Of a stretch of 64,000 nucleotides of DNA, positions 26,533-37,100 are shown piece by piece. Source of the DNA: Sphingobacterium sp. (GTDB lineage: Bacteria > Bacteroidota > Bacteroidia > Sphingobacteriales > Sphingobacteriaceae). Numbering within the stretch: the stretch's first letter is position 1; every line of letters starts with the position of its first letter. The notes beneath the pieces were generated by a model that was given only the letters and a program-made list of their open reading frames with translations, did no database searches and was not told where the DNA came from. The stretch spans positions 280,482 to 344,481 of the forward strand of contig JAITTY010000010.1 in the NCBI GenBank assembly GCA_031286695.1, read 5' to 3'. Position numbers and translations under genes: made by a program.

Positions 26533-27705
26533 CTAGTGGGCTTTGTGTTTTCTCTGCCAGCTCAGCATATAGGTCAGCGCAAGTAGCAAAACTACGGCAT
26601 TGGCATACATAATGACTGGAATCCGCAGGATAACATCACTATAGTACAATCCGGCAAGCAATGCGCCAAGCCCTATTCCAGCTTCAAGTGAGATGTACAT
26701 GGTTGCTACTGCCTTGCCGCGATGTTCGGGTAAACTAAGGTCAATCGTCCAGGCATTGACGGCAGGGGAAAGTATACCTGTACCCACGCCATAGATACTT
26801 GCTCCGATCATCATGCCAATGAAACTATTGCCAATACCGATAGCAACGAGTGCAATAGCGATAATGACTATTCCGACAACAATGACTTTTGGTCTCCCGT
26901 AACGGTCCGAAACTTTGCCGGAAACAAAACGTATCAATACCGATGCAATGGTGAAGGCCAGGAAAAATAGCCCTTTATTTTTAAGACCCAGGTATTCACT
27001 CCAGTCGGGAATTAGTGTTAAAATGACTCCATAAGCGGTATAAGATAAAAACGTGACGATTCCAGCTGGAAGGGCACGCCATTCAATAATATCCCTGCGG
27101 TTTATTTTGAGCATGGAGAGATTGAATTTCTCTTTTTTTGCCAGTGTTTCCTTCATGTTAATGACGATAAGAATGGAGAGAAGTGCCATGAAAGAAGAGC
27201 AATAAAACATCACATTGATACCAAAGGCCTCGAAAATAGCGCTGCCAATTGCTGGGCCAACAGCTGTACCGACGCTAAAGGCCAATCCATGCATCCCTAG
27301 CGCCTCACCCCATCTTTTTTGAGGAACCAGATCGGCGACATAAGCAGAAGTTGAGGTGGGTTTAAAACCAGTGGAAAAGCCATGTATCAATCGTAAGAAT
27401 AGAAAGCCCGCGACTGATGTTAAAATGGGGTAAAGAAAACCACAGATGAAGCAGACAATGGATCCAATGGCCATGACTGGTACACGTCCCCAGCGATCAG
27501 TCAATTTACCACTAAAAGGGCGCGAAATTCCAGCAGTCAATGTAAACAACGCTATGATTAATCCTTTATATTCCGCTCCGCCCAAACTGCTCAGATAATT
27601 GGGTAGTTCGGGAATGATCATATTGAAGCTAGAAGAAAATAGGAGTGAGCTTAAGCAAAGTAAAATAAATTGAAGCGTATAGATGGATTTCTGTTCAGCT
27701 GGCAT
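26533..27705 (-). CDS. Major facilitator superfamily transporter
   Basis: The membrane protein has 12 predicted helices in two halves, with MFS signature loops after helix 2 (GKLTDRWGRVPVM) and its repeat in the second half (GKVSDRYGRPKVI). It looks like a drug:H+ antiporter-type or sugar-efflux-type carrier; the substrate is unknown. The frame is open to an ATG at 27765, but a -7 box TACATTTG at 27790-27783 would leave only about 15 bases of leader there, and the extra 20 residues (hydrophilic, with a Cys) look unlike an MFS N-terminus. I prefer the ATG at 27705 (MPAEQKSIYTLQFILL), giving 390 residues. Confidence 0.85.
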   Translation of the reverse strand: MPAEQKSIYTLQFILLCLSSLLFSSSFNMIIPELPNYLSSLGGAEYKGLIIALFTLTAGISRPFSGKLTDRWGRVPVMAIGSIVCFICGFLYPILTSVAGFLFLRLIHGFSTGFKPTSTSAYVADLVPQKRWGEALGMHGLAFSVGTAVGPAIGSAIFEAFGINVMFYCSSFMALLSILIVINMKETLAKKEKFNLSMLKINRRDIIEWRALPAGIVTFLSYTAYGVILTLIPDWSEYLGLKNKGLFFLAFTIASVLIRFVSGKVSDRYGRPKVIVVGIVIIAIALVAIGIGNSFIGMMIGASIYGVGTGILSPAVNAWTIDLSLPEHRGKAVATMYISLEAGIGLGALLAGLYYSDVILRIPVIMYANAVVLLLALTYMLSWQRKHKAH

Positions 27706-27782
27706 GGCGCAATTTTTATCGTGTGAATATTCAAAAAAGGACAATGGATGTTGGCGATTATTCATCCTTCAAAGGAATGAGG

Positions 27783-27790
27783 CAAATGTA
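27783..27790 (-). promoter_or_regulatory. -7 box for the MFS gene
   Basis: Minus-strand TACATTTG, an exact TAnnTTTG match; no clear TTG at the expected -33 distance. Confidence 0.35.
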
Positions 27791-27925
27791 CAGTTTTTGG
27801 AGCGATTAAGCTTTTTCTTTTGGCGGAAAAATAATAGAATTCTTTCCATGAGATGGAAAAATACGACGGTGAGGGCGTTAGTGCCTAAAAAAAGGTTATT
27901 TTTGGTAATACCATTTGTTTAAAAC

Positions 27926-28306
27926 ATGCAAGAACGTAGAAATCCAGGTGTTTATTTTGAAATTCCGGTATCGGATTTGAATCGCGCAATCGCGTTTTAT
28001 AGCCAGTTATTCAATTTTACCTTTGAACAGGAAGATTTTGACGATAACCAAATGGCTTACTTTCCATTTCAAGAAACCTTATCTGGGATTACTGGTGCTC
28101 TGGCGAAAGGCGAAATTTATAAACCTACACGTGAGGGTGTACTCCTTTATTTCCATGTAGAAAATGTGATCGATACAATCGTGAAAGCGCTAGCGCTGGG
28201 GGGGAAAGAGTTATATCCAGCCACCTTTCATACCGACTTGGGCTTTGCCGTAGCAGAGATTGAAGATTTGGAAGGAAACAGGATCGGATTACATCAAAAG
28301 CTGTAA
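27926..28306 (+). CDS. VOC-family (glyoxalase/bleomycin-resistance fold) protein
   Basis: The 126-residue protein has two beta-alpha-beta-beta-beta modules, starting GVYFEIPVSDLNRAIAFYSQLF and ending GFAVAEIEDLEGNRIGLHQ, as in small glyoxalase-like proteins. His/Glu metal ligands of true glyoxalase I are not clearly complete, so the reaction is unknown. It is convergent with the methyltransferase gene, ends 24 bases from it, and a small GCGAC/GTCGC hairpin lies between. Confidence 0.87.
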   Translation: MQERRNPGVYFEIPVSDLNRAIAFYSQLFNFTFEQEDFDDNQMAYFPFQETLSGITGALAKGEIYKPTREGVLLYFHVENVIDTIVKALALGGKELYPATFHTDLGFAVAEIEDLEGNRIGLHQKL

Positions 28307-28330
28307 GCGACGAAACAGAGCTGTCGCCTA

Positions 28331-29080
28331 TTAGATCAATTGTTGCCGGGCTATTTCACTGCAGAAAATGGTCGTCGCAACAGCTACGTTGAGTGATTCG
28401 GCCTGACCTATGCGCGGAATAGTGACAGCTTGATCGATCAAAGCTATTATTTCGTCGCTGATGCCATTTCCTTCGTTACCCATAACAATTAGCCCCTCAT
28501 CAGCCCACACAGTCTGATAAATGGATTGACCATTAAGCAGGGCGCCATAGACTTTCAATCCAGTTGCCGGAATAAAATCAGTTAAATCAGTATAGTGAAT
28601 CTGGAGTCTGGCCAGTGAGCCCATGGTTGCTTGCACTACTTTTGGGTTGTAGGCGTCTACAGTTCCAATGGAACAGATAATATGTTCGATTCCAAACCAC
28701 TCCGCCGTGCGGATAATTGTACCCAGATTGCCTGGATCCTGCACATCATCGAGCACAAGGCTAAACTTGTTTTTTAAGTTACTTGGTACAATTTTCTGCT
28801 GTAAAGGAAGTTTGACCAAAGCGAGTATACCCTGTGGCGATTTCAGTGCGCTAATCTTTTGGAATTCAGTTTCCGTTAGTTCATGGGATTTTATATTATG
28901 CGAGATTTTACCCACTTTTGTGTTGGCGTCGTCCGTGTAGAAAATAGACTCAACCTCATAACTTGATGAAATAAATTCCATCACGGATTTTATACCCTCA
29001 ACGATAAACAGGCCCTGTTGTTTTCTATACTTTTTATTTTGTAGAGACGTTATTAGACTGATTTGCGCTTTTGACAACAT
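28331..29080 (-). CDS. SpoU/TrmH-family RNA 2'-O-methyltransferase
   Basis: The 249-residue protein has an N-terminal substrate-binding domain (ISLITSLQNKKYRKQQGLFIVEG) and a SPOUT knot domain with motif 1 LDDVQDPGNLGTIIRTAEWFG, motif 2 VMGNEGNGIS and motif 3 IPRIGQAESLNVAVATTIF. It methylates a ribose 2'-OH in rRNA or tRNA with SAM; the target nucleotide is not determined by sequence alone. Its start codon is only 8 bases from the divergent tamL ATG, so its promoter must lie inside tamL coding sequence. Confidence 0.93.
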   Translation of the reverse strand: MLSKAQISLITSLQNKKYRKQQGLFIVEGIKSVMEFISSSYEVESIFYTDDANTKVGKISHNIKSHELTETEFQKISALKSPQGILALVKLPLQQKIVPSNLKNKFSLVLDDVQDPGNLGTIIRTAEWFGIEHIICSIGTVDAYNPKVVQATMGSLARLQIHYTDLTDFIPATGLKVYGALLNGQSIYQTVWADEGLIVMGNEGNGISDEIIALIDQAVTIPRIGQAESLNVAVATTIFCSEIARQQLI

Positions 29081-29088
29081 TTTTATTG

Positions 29089-31440
29089 ATGATTAAGTAT
29101 CCTCGTTTTATCGGATTTGCAAGTATAACGCTTTTAGTGTTATTTTTTGCATCATGCCGGTCTTCAAAATATCTTGACGATGACCAAGCTCTGGTTACAA
29201 AAGTACAGATTTCTGGTGTCACCCCTGCATTGAAAGAATCTTCCGAAACGTATATTTCCAATCAAATAAGACCTAATTCAAGGGTAAATCTATTTATTTA
29301 CAATACGTTCAATACTAAAAATGGGCGCTATAAAACTAAGAAAATTCGGAATGTCGGCGAACCACCTCACTTGCTTGACTCGGCAATGGTAGATTTATCC
29401 GCCAATCAAATCCGACGTTTTCTATTTTCAAAAGGTTACTTTAAAGCTAAGGTCGAACCAGCGATTTCAGTTTCCAAAAAGAGAGCACATATTGACTTTA
29501 AGGTGGATGAAGGTGCCCCTTACCAGGTTAGAAATATTGAACGCAAATTTGAGGACGAAGATATAAAGGGAATATTTGAACGGGAGGTACTTCCAAAAAC
29601 TTCCGTAAAACCCAATACCCAATATGATGCCGCGAAGTTGCTTGATGAGCGGGAGAAACTTTATGTTTCTATGCGTAACAATGGTTATTACGATTATATA
29701 AGGCAATATATGCGTGCTGGGGTTGATTCAACGATCGATGGACCTTTGATCGACTTGAAAATTAATGTCGAAAATCCATCTGACTCTACGATACATAAAA
29801 AGTATCAAATAGATAGTGTTTATATGACGATAAGGAATTATGGAACAATGTCCAAGAAGGAGCCACGTCGTATTCTAGATTCTGCAAAGCGACTTTTGTT
29901 TGTCGATGAAACAAATAGTTTCAGATGGAAACCGTTGGAGCGTTATATGTATTTACGTTCAGGTCAGTACTATTCCTTGCGGGAGGAAAATAAATCCTAT
30001 GACCGATTGTATGAAATGAATGGATTTCGTTCTGTTAAAATGCAGTTTGTCAAAAAAGATTCGAATAAACTTGATGTACACTATGAATTTGTCCCAAGAC
30101 CCCGGATGGGAAATCAAATAGAGGGTGAATATACCTTTAGTTCGGGGATGAGCGGATTCAATATCGGGAATACATTTTCGCAACGTAATATCTTTGGTGG
30201 CTCTGAGCAGCTGGAAGTGAAATTACGTTATGGTGTCTTGTTTGATCCACGTTTGGCAGGCGGGCTTTCCAGTAAAATATTCAATAACGATTTTCAGGCG
30301 GGCGTAAATTTGGTTATTCCTCGTCTGATGGTGCCCTTTCATATTAATCCAGGAGGTAAATTTGGTTTGCCCAAGACGACCTACTCCATGACTTTGCAGT
30401 TATTCGATCAAGATAAAACGTATTCGAACCGTTATTTTATAACATCCTTGAATTATTCCTGGTATGAAACGGAAAATAAGTACCATAGTTTTACACCTAT
30501 TGTACTAGAATATAGGGATGGACGACTGGATTCCAATTTCCGGAACAAGCTCGTACAGGAAGGTTATCAGCTGTATGTGCGTAGTAATGATCGTCAATAT
30601 TTTGGTTTGGGAACACAGTACACCTTTGTCCTGAATGGTAAGAAATTGAATAGCAAGGAGGACTTTCAATATTTCAGAGGAACATTGGATGTGAGTGGAA
30701 ACGTATTAGATCTTATTAGCTCCTTGGCAAAATTGCCTAAGAATGCTGATGGTGAGAAAAAAATATTCGGTGTGCCCTTTCTTCAGTATGCCAAAACTGA
30801 ACTTGATTATAGACTCTATCGAAATCTTGGCGGCAATAGGCAATTTGTCTTTCGTTTTAATCCAGGGATAGCGATCCCATATGGCAACAACTCCAAACTG
30901 TTAATTTTTGAGAAGAGTTTCTATAGCGGGGGGATGAATGGCATACGCGCTTGGCAGGCACGTACCTTGGGTCCTGGGGCTTATAACCGTCAGAGTCTCA
31001 GTGAAGATTTGCGCTTAAACCTGCGCAATTTAGATCAGTTGGGCGAAATTAAATTGGAAGCGAATGCGGAGTATCGATTCAGATTACTCAATAATTTTCT
31101 GGGCGCAAAGATGAATGGAGCGACATTCGTGGATATGGGAAATGTTTGGCGACTCAAGAAGGATGAAGAACTGAATCCAGGAGGGGAGTTTAAATTCAAT
31201 AAATTCCTTGGGCAAGTGGCCATTGGAACCGGTTTTGGGCTCCGTTTCGATTCGGACTATTTTGTGATTCGCTTAGATGCCGGGCTTAAGCTAAAAGATC
31301 CCCAATTCTCAGGTGCTGATCAATGGGTGATCAAACATTTCTTTGATTCCAAAGAATTTAAGGCACAGTATTATGAAACCCACAGACCGGATCGATACAA
31401 TTTTATTCAATACAATTTTGGAATCGGTATGCCGTTCTAA
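29089..31440 (+). CDS. tamL: TamL-type BamA-family outer-membrane lipoprotein
   Basis: The protein has a lipoprotein signal with lipobox FFASC, at about residue 22 counting from the ATG at 29089; a TTG six codons earlier is less likely. After the lipid anchor come POTRA-like repeats (about 35-340; VTKVQISGVTPALKESSE, GYFKAKVEPAISV) and a C-terminal 16-strand Omp85 barrel ending NFIQYNFGIGMPF. The anchored BamA paralogue is the Bacteroidota TamL, which with TamB inserts some outer-membrane proteins. No tamB is adjacent. 784 residues is about the expected size. The motif GGMNGIRAWQARTLGPG matches the barrel's lid-lock (VRGF-like) region. Confidence 0.87.
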   Translation: MIKYPRFIGFASITLLVLFFASCRSSKYLDDDQALVTKVQISGVTPALKESSETYISNQIRPNSRVNLFIYNTFNTKNGRYKTKKIRNVGEPPHLLDSAMVDLSANQIRRFLFSKGYFKAKVEPAISVSKKRAHIDFKVDEGAPYQVRNIERKFEDEDIKGIFEREVLPKTSVKPNTQYDAAKLLDEREKLYVSMRNNGYYDYIRQYMRAGVDSTIDGPLIDLKINVENPSDSTIHKKYQIDSVYMTIRNYGTMSKKEPRRILDSAKRLLFVDETNSFRWKPLERYMYLRSGQYYSLREENKSYDRLYEMNGFRSVKMQFVKKDSNKLDVHYEFVPRPRMGNQIEGEYTFSSGMSGFNIGNTFSQRNIFGGSEQLEVKLRYGVLFDPRLAGGLSSKIFNNDFQAGVNLVIPRLMVPFHINPGGKFGLPKTTYSMTLQLFDQDKTYSNRYFITSLNYSWYETENKYHSFTPIVLEYRDGRLDSNFRNKLVQEGYQLYVRSNDRQYFGLGTQYTFVLNGKKLNSKEDFQYFRGTLDVSGNVLDLISSLAKLPKNADGEKKIFGVPFLQYAKTELDYRLYRNLGGNRQFVFRFNPGIAIPYGNNSKLLIFEKSFYSGGMNGIRAWQARTLGPGAYNRQSLSEDLRLNLRNLDQLGEIKLEANAEYRFRLLNNFLGAKMNGATFVDMGNVWRLKKDEELNPGGEFKFNKFLGQVAIGTGFGLRFDSDYFVIRLDAGLKLKDPQFSGADQWVIKHFFDSKEFKAQYYETHRPDRYNFIQYNFGIGMPF

Positions 31441-31512
31441 TTACAATTGATGTATTGTATTGCGAATCGCTTCAGTTCTGTTATTTTCCCGCTATCTAGA
31501 TTTGTTACTTTG

Positions 31513-32040
31513 TTAACCGATGAGATTTTTGAGACTTGAAAATATAGATTCAAAAATTTTACTCAAGTCCAAACCCTGAGAATGGTTGAATAAAAAGAAA
31601 ACTATAGCCAGCGCGATGGCCGTCATAATCACTTTTTTAAACATGTAAGCGATTCCTAAGACGACTGCAGGAATAATTAAAAACATCAATCCGCTAATGG
31701 CAAAAGGAGAAAGGCCACTATCGCTCTTATAGATATAAAATAAACGTCCTTTGGAAGTTTGCTGATTTTTATGACTGAAAAATACGAAGGTTGATGACTC
31801 AATTTTCTGATTTGGGACAGCAACACCCTCATGAAATTGCAGTGGCTGAGAGAAACCATTGATTGTAAATAGGTAATTGCCATTGATGGTCTCATTGGTA
31901 TTTCCCAACGAATCCAATGCAACTACAGCCAATTTTCCATTTTTGGACAGGTTTTCCTTTACGACAAAGTTCTGGATAGTTTGCTCTTGAGCAGCAGCCC
32001 AAAAAGGTACCAGTAATAGAAAAAATATAATCTTTTTCAT
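31513..32040 (-). CDS. Hypothetical envelope protein with C-terminal membrane helices
   Basis: I set the start at the ATG at 32040 (MKKIIFFLLLVPFWAAAQEQ), a good signal peptide; an ATG one codon earlier and a TTG at 32058 are alternatives. The ~100-residue mature N-terminal part (FVVKENLSKNGKLAVVALDSLGN) is probably beta-rich and periplasmic. Two hydrophobic helices follow (FAISGLMFLIIPAVVLGIAYMF and VIMTAIALAIVFFLFN). No family recognised. It is convergent with tamL, 72 bases away, and not obviously in an operon. Confidence 0.7.
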   Translation of the reverse strand: MKKIIFFLLLVPFWAAAQEQTIQNFVVKENLSKNGKLAVVALDSLGNTNETINGNYLFTINGFSQPLQFHEGVAVPNQKIESSTFVFFSHKNQQTSKGRLFYIYKSDSGLSPFAISGLMFLIIPAVVLGIAYMFKKVIMTAIALAIVFFLFNHSQGLDLSKIFESIFSSLKNLIG

Positions 32041-32293
32041 CATTTTATTGTTATTCAACTCGCTATTTCCCTTTTTTAGGGCCTATTTCTGCAGCGTTAT
32101 GATCGTTTGAGTAGATCGGCTGGCATTGACACACGGGATCCGATTTCCTTCAAATGAGACTGCAATTTTAGGGATTTTAATTTTCTTTTGAAAATCTTTA
32201 ACTATACGAATGTTGAAAGAGTGCTACACGGGTTCTTAATGCTGGTATTATTTCCCTGTTGACATGTTAAGTGGTGGTTTAATATATTTTTTG

Positions 32294-33079
32294 TTATAAT
32301 CCTATATCGGCTAATCCTTTGGCAATATCGATATAGATATCCGGTATATTTAATCCTCCATTGTTTCTACGCGTAACATCAGTTATACCAGCATGTGAAA
32401 TACCTTTAGAAGGTTGGATATGTTTAAATCTATCACCCCAGATAGCGTTTTGAATGGGTACCATCCCATCGTTTGCGCCAATCGTCCGTGTTAAATATTT
32501 AAAACCCAATGCATAGAGTAAATCATCCTGAGGAGTATTCATTGTTGAACCGAAGCTTTGATAAAATATACTTTCTACATTTTTATTCTGTTGATTGAAA
32601 GACTCCATTTCACGGGTACTTAAATTCTGCACCAATTCAATAGGATTGGGGGATTGACCGCCAAATAAAAATGTCATGCGTTGAATCAATTTTTTAGTAA
32701 CAGATTCTCCAGAGAGATGTTTATTCAAAAAGTAATCGGCAATAGGAGTTCCTAAATGAGGCGTAGAAATTGTGGTTAACGAAGCGACAAGCTCGTGCCC
32801 AGCCAATGTTGAAATGAAGTAACGCGCATCAATCCCTCCTTTCGAATGAGCGATTAGATTAAATTTTTCGATGCCAGATGCTGCTGAGATCCCTGCCAAG
32901 TTTGTTTTTAACATTATGGCATTGGTTTTTACATTGCCCCATCCATCTGTTTTGCCGTAATAAAAGGCGATACCCTTTTCTTTGAAGGTTTTAGGTATTC
33001 GACCCCAAAAGAAGGGGCGGTCACTTGCCCCTGTTCCATGAATCAGTACAATTGGATATTTTAATCGAAGACCCGCCAT
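32294..33079 (-). CDS. Alpha/beta-hydrolase, lipase-like
   Basis: The 261-residue protein starts with the oxyanion-hole motif of triacylglycerol lipases (IVLIHGTGASD), has the nucleophile Ser79 in LIAHSKGGIDARYF, an Asp in GANDGMVP and a probable catalytic His in KGISHAGITDV. The HxSxGG-type elbow and the lid-like stretch FLNKHLSGESVTKKLIQRM resemble class I bacterial lipases. No signal peptide is visible, unusual for a lipase of this class, so it may act inside the cell or be a lysophospholipase or thioesterase. The gene is alone on its strand. Confidence 0.8.
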   Translation of the reverse strand: MAGLRLKYPIVLIHGTGASDRPFFWGRIPKTFKEKGIAFYYGKTDGWGNVKTNAIMLKTNLAGISAASGIEKFNLIAHSKGGIDARYFISTLAGHELVASLTTISTPHLGTPIADYFLNKHLSGESVTKKLIQRMTFLFGGQSPNPIELVQNLSTREMESFNQQNKNVESIFYQSFGSTMNTPQDDLLYALGFKYLTRTIGANDGMVPIQNAIWGDRFKHIQPSKGISHAGITDVTRRNNGGLNIPDIYIDIAKGLADIGL

Positions 33080-33207
33080 TTTGTTATTTTTACAAACTTA
33101 TTTAGATTTTAAATATACCGCCGATACTATTTTCCTAATTTGTTTGCTCGTCTTACCACTTGCCGTCCTGATCTTTGGTTTGTAAACGCAGGATTCGATG
33201 AGGATTT

Positions 33208-34032
33208 TTAGTTCTTTGAGAGTTCTTCAATCAATTGCAATCTCACGGTTTCATTTAGAATACCTTTTGGATCATCTATAGTTATTTTTCCAAGGATATC
33301 TTTTTTGACGGAAGCTCGATTTCCATTATTGTCACTCGCATCATAATTCCCGAAAATATCCTTTCTAACTGAAACCCGATTTCCGCTATTGTCTTCAATC
33401 TTTTTACCACCAAGAATATCATTTCTCACTGTAGTACGTTGACCATTGCTATTTTCAATGGTGAGATTATCCAAAATATCTTTCCGTACCCTAGTTGAAT
33501 TACCCTTGTTATCCCGAATTTCCAGATTGCCTAAAATATCTTTTGATATCGTTGAGCTATTGCCTTGGTTATCTCGAATATCGAGGCCACCTAAAATATT
33601 TTTGGAGACAGTTTTGACGTTTCCTTTTTCATCACGGATCTCCAAATTACCGTGTATATTTCTAAAAACTGTAGATGGACTTCTGTCACCATCTTCATTT
33701 TTTACGACAATATTGCCTGAAAAGTCTTCTTTTATGGTTATTTTAACATCATCCTTAGTTACGGTTGTATATTCGCCCCAGCTACCTCGTTTAAATTTAA
33801 TGGTTCTCCAGGTATCTGAAAGAATAACATCTCCCCAGCTATCGGTTTCTATTTTTATAGCGTTTTTGTCTAATCCATCTGAAATAGCCATTTTAATCAT
33901 GTACTTTTTCATATTGTCAGAAGGGGGATCGGACCATATTCGGGTATGCTCTACCGTTGTTGAAAGTTTGGCTTCTACCGTTAAGGTAACCAATATTGGT
34001 AAAAAACCGAATAGATAATATATGCGTTTCAT
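33208..34032 (-). CDS. Secreted protein made of 20-residue tandem repeats
   Basis: From the ATG at 34032 the protein begins with a signal peptide (MKRIYYLFGFLPILVTLTVEA); the frame is open to a TTG at 34053. The middle is hydrophilic with two SWG motifs. About 150 residues then repeat in an exact 20-residue period with consensus xDNxGNxxxVxKDILGNLxI, at least seven copies plus a degenerate first one; in DNA the repeats are in exact 60-base register (about 33250-33700). This suggests a beta-solenoid or stacked hairpins. No family recognised. It should be periplasmic or surface-located. Its role is unknown; it is divergent from the WGR gene. Confidence 0.75.
   Translation of the reverse strand: MKRIYYLFGFLPILVTLTVEAKLSTTVEHTRIWSDPPSDNMKKYMIKMAISDGLDKNAIKIETDSWGDVILSDTWRTIKFKRGSWGEYTTVTKDDVKITIKEDFSGNIVVKNEDGDRSPSTVFRNIHGNLEIRDEKGNVKTVSKNILGGLDIRDNQGNSSTISKDILGNLEIRDNKGNSTRVRKDILDNLTIENSNGQRTTVRNDILGGKKIEDNSGNRVSVRKDIFGNYDASDNNGNRASVKKDILGKITIDDPKGILNETVRLQLIEELSKN
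33250..33700 (-). repeat. 60-bp in-frame tandem repeats
   Basis: Seven or more copies with a strict 60-base period; each carries an AAAATATC-like word at the same phase, encoding DIL/NIL in the protein. Copies differ at many silent and non-silent sites, so the array is old. Confidence 0.8.
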
Positions 34033-34124
34033 TTGACTGTGATTTAATGTCAATATACGTTTTTTTGTGCTACTTTCATTATATTTAAACAGTAGGCGAA
34101 TTAATTGATAATACTTTAGATAGA

Positions 34125-37100
34125 ATGTTTAAGCACTTAAAATACATAGACGGTACATCGGATAAATTTTGGGAAATACAAACAGCGGGTTCTACCCATA
34201 CAGTTACATATGGTCGAAATGGAACCGCCGGCCAAAGTAAGAGTAAGACCTTTGATTCAGAAGAAGCCTGTTTAAAAGATGCAGAAAAATTAATAGCAGA
34301 GAAGACTAAAAAAGGTTATTCTGAAGATGGTACCGTAGGCGCTGATAGCAAGGAGAAAAGTTCGGCTGTTCGGCAACCAACGGCTGCTAGCCAGCGAAAA
34401 GAAGAAGCGGTAGCAGCACTAAAGTTGCTTATCAAAGAGGCAAGGACAGAAGATATCATCCCTTTTCTGGAGGAATATTCCAGTGGTAACCTAGAAATTT
34501 TAAAAAAAGAAATTCGTGCAGCCAAGCGATATTGGGTCGATTATAGCGACCTTTCTAAGGATCCTGAATTTAAAAGTAAGGCACAGTACAATTGGGGAAC
34601 GCGGGGTACCAAGGAGCAACAGCGTACAGTAAAATTACTTGCTCTTGCAACATTTTCGGGTTCTGATGCCGGTAGCTGGGATATTTTTTATGAACTTTTG
34701 GAGCAAGTAAGGAGTAAAGACGTCGAACAAATATTAGCTTATGCCAAACCGAATTGGATAGGCAACTATTTATTGCAGCTGGTTCGTAGAAATGAATGGC
34801 AAAGTATTCAGTATGCTAATCTTCGCCATTTAGAAGATATGGGATATGTTGAATTTGAGCCAGAGCTTTATGCGAGCTCCATTACTAAGTTTAACTATAA
34901 TGAATCAAAGAAGCTTTTTAGCCGCTTAACAGAAGATGAATTGACTATCCAACGAGATATTCCGTTGGTATTTTCCTATGAATCGGGTATTCAAAACGTT
35001 TATTGGGATTATAACTATCAGAATCCTACTAATGAACTGCTATGGGATAAGGTGTTTGATACGCTGTTGGAAAACGGAAAAATTGATCGGGAACTCATCA
35101 TCACTGGAGCGCTCGAAGCTCAAACCAAAAATTGGAATAATAATCTAAAAAGCTATTTCAGAAAGCTTATTGAGCGGATGAAGCTTTCCGAGAATACAGT
35201 GATCGAACATCAGCAACGTTTCTTTTCCTTATTGCATGCTGAACATAGTGCTGTGATCAATTTTGTGGTTGAGTATCTAAAACCATTCTTATCGCATCGT
35301 GATTTCCAGTTACAGGAATTTTTAGATTGGGCCGAACCTATCTTTATGCGGAGCGATGTTAAGGCAAGTCTTAAAACTCTTTTGATTCAATTTGATAAGC
35401 TATTGAAACAAAAACCGGAATGGCAGGGACGATTCGTTTCGCTAGCGGCCGATATCTTTATGATTCCGGATTTGCAGTTACAAGAAAGAGCAGCGAAGTT
35501 TATTCTAAAATATCAAAAAGAACCATCTGAAGAGCTTGCAGCTAAGTTGCAGCTTTATAAACCACAGATGATGGGGGCTATTGGTACTGATCTCAAGCAC
35601 CTGCTATTGGAGGAAAGTTATTCGGAGGAAGAGATACTTGCTGAGCTTCAGGGCGAAACAGTCGAGCAGTATAGGTATCAGCCCATAGACGTCCGACGTT
35701 TAAACGAACCCTACGAATATCCACAGACCTGGAACGAATTATTTTTCAAGGTAGGGGAGGTAATAGGAGGTTCCGACCCCATTCAGGTGGAGATACTAAT
35801 GAATGCATGGGTGCAACAGACAGCCGTTTTCCCCTCAGACTATCAGATACAGTTAGAACCTTACATTAAACAATTGACAGGAGCCTATCGTGAATCTTCC
35901 TGGTACAATCATTTCTCAGGGACCTTCATTAATATGTTTTATAAACCCACTGTAGTATATAAAGATAAAGATCGGTATCACAATTACTCCAAGTGGGTCA
36001 GTCTGATGGGAAGCCAATTGGAGCTATTGCAACGTTATCGGATTGATGGTATCCAGCTGCCACTTTTGAGTCTGCCGACACATAAGCCATTTTGGATCGC
36101 ACCGACCATTCTCGTTGAGCGTATCTTGGCTTATCAGGAAGCAGGAGTGAAAATCAATTTGTTGGATTTGTCCATAGCCCTAAGCCGTACTGTCCGTGAA
36201 GATCTAGAAGGAATTGAAGCCTTAATAAAACAAATAAAGGAACAGCAGGTAAAAGATGTGATCAGCTATGCCCTAGGGCTGGATCCAATGAAGGTTCAGC
36301 AGCAATCCTGGCTTAAAAATTTATTGTCTTCCAAAGATTCCGATCAGGTCAACTGGATTGGTGTATGGGCTACCGTCGCTCGCACGCATCATCAGGATAC
36401 CCATTTTGAAGAATTTGCCAAAGAGCCTTTAGCGGATATTCCTTTTGCTGCACAGCCATTCCGTCCGGCATTGAAAATAGAACCAACCTATTATAACGGT
36501 TATAACTACACGACTAGAAAATCGGAACAGGTGTATAACGGTGATAAGCTGACCTATCATTTCCCGTCTTACAAACAGGGAGCCGAGACCTTTTTGTATC
36601 ACAAAGATATTTTCAACCGGGGGAACAATACTTTACTGTCTTATTATTTGTATAGGGCCGATGTCCCCTATATGCATAGTTTGATGCCGCAGAATACGGA
36701 AAGTCTTTCCATGTTTTTAACGATGGGGCTGAATAGTAAGAGTGATATTGGCGGAAAATCTTCAGCTGCTTACCTGCAGGAGATGCTATACGACTTTTTC
36801 CGTTTTGATCAACAGTCCAGTTTATACCTGGCAACTTCACTCTTTAATAAAGAGAAAGAGGTGCGTGCGATGGCTGTTGAAGTCATTCTGGCTGCAGTTA
36901 ATGAAAATAGATTGGACACCACTGTATTAGGTGAACAATTGGGAATGCTGTTGAGCAATGGTTATGGCCCAATAGGTCGTTGTGTTGAAGTGCTGGAGCA
37001 ATGTCGCGATATATCTTCAAAGCATAACAATGCCTTATTGCAGCTATTGGATGCGGCTTTTGCGCATTACAACATTGCTGAAAAAATGCCGACCAATTTT

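Noticed and set aside
33446-34018. 190-codon plus-strand frame antisense to the repeat protein
   Set aside because: Its length comes from the 60-bp repeats, which keep the opposite frame open too. The minus frame has a signal peptide and coherent repeats.
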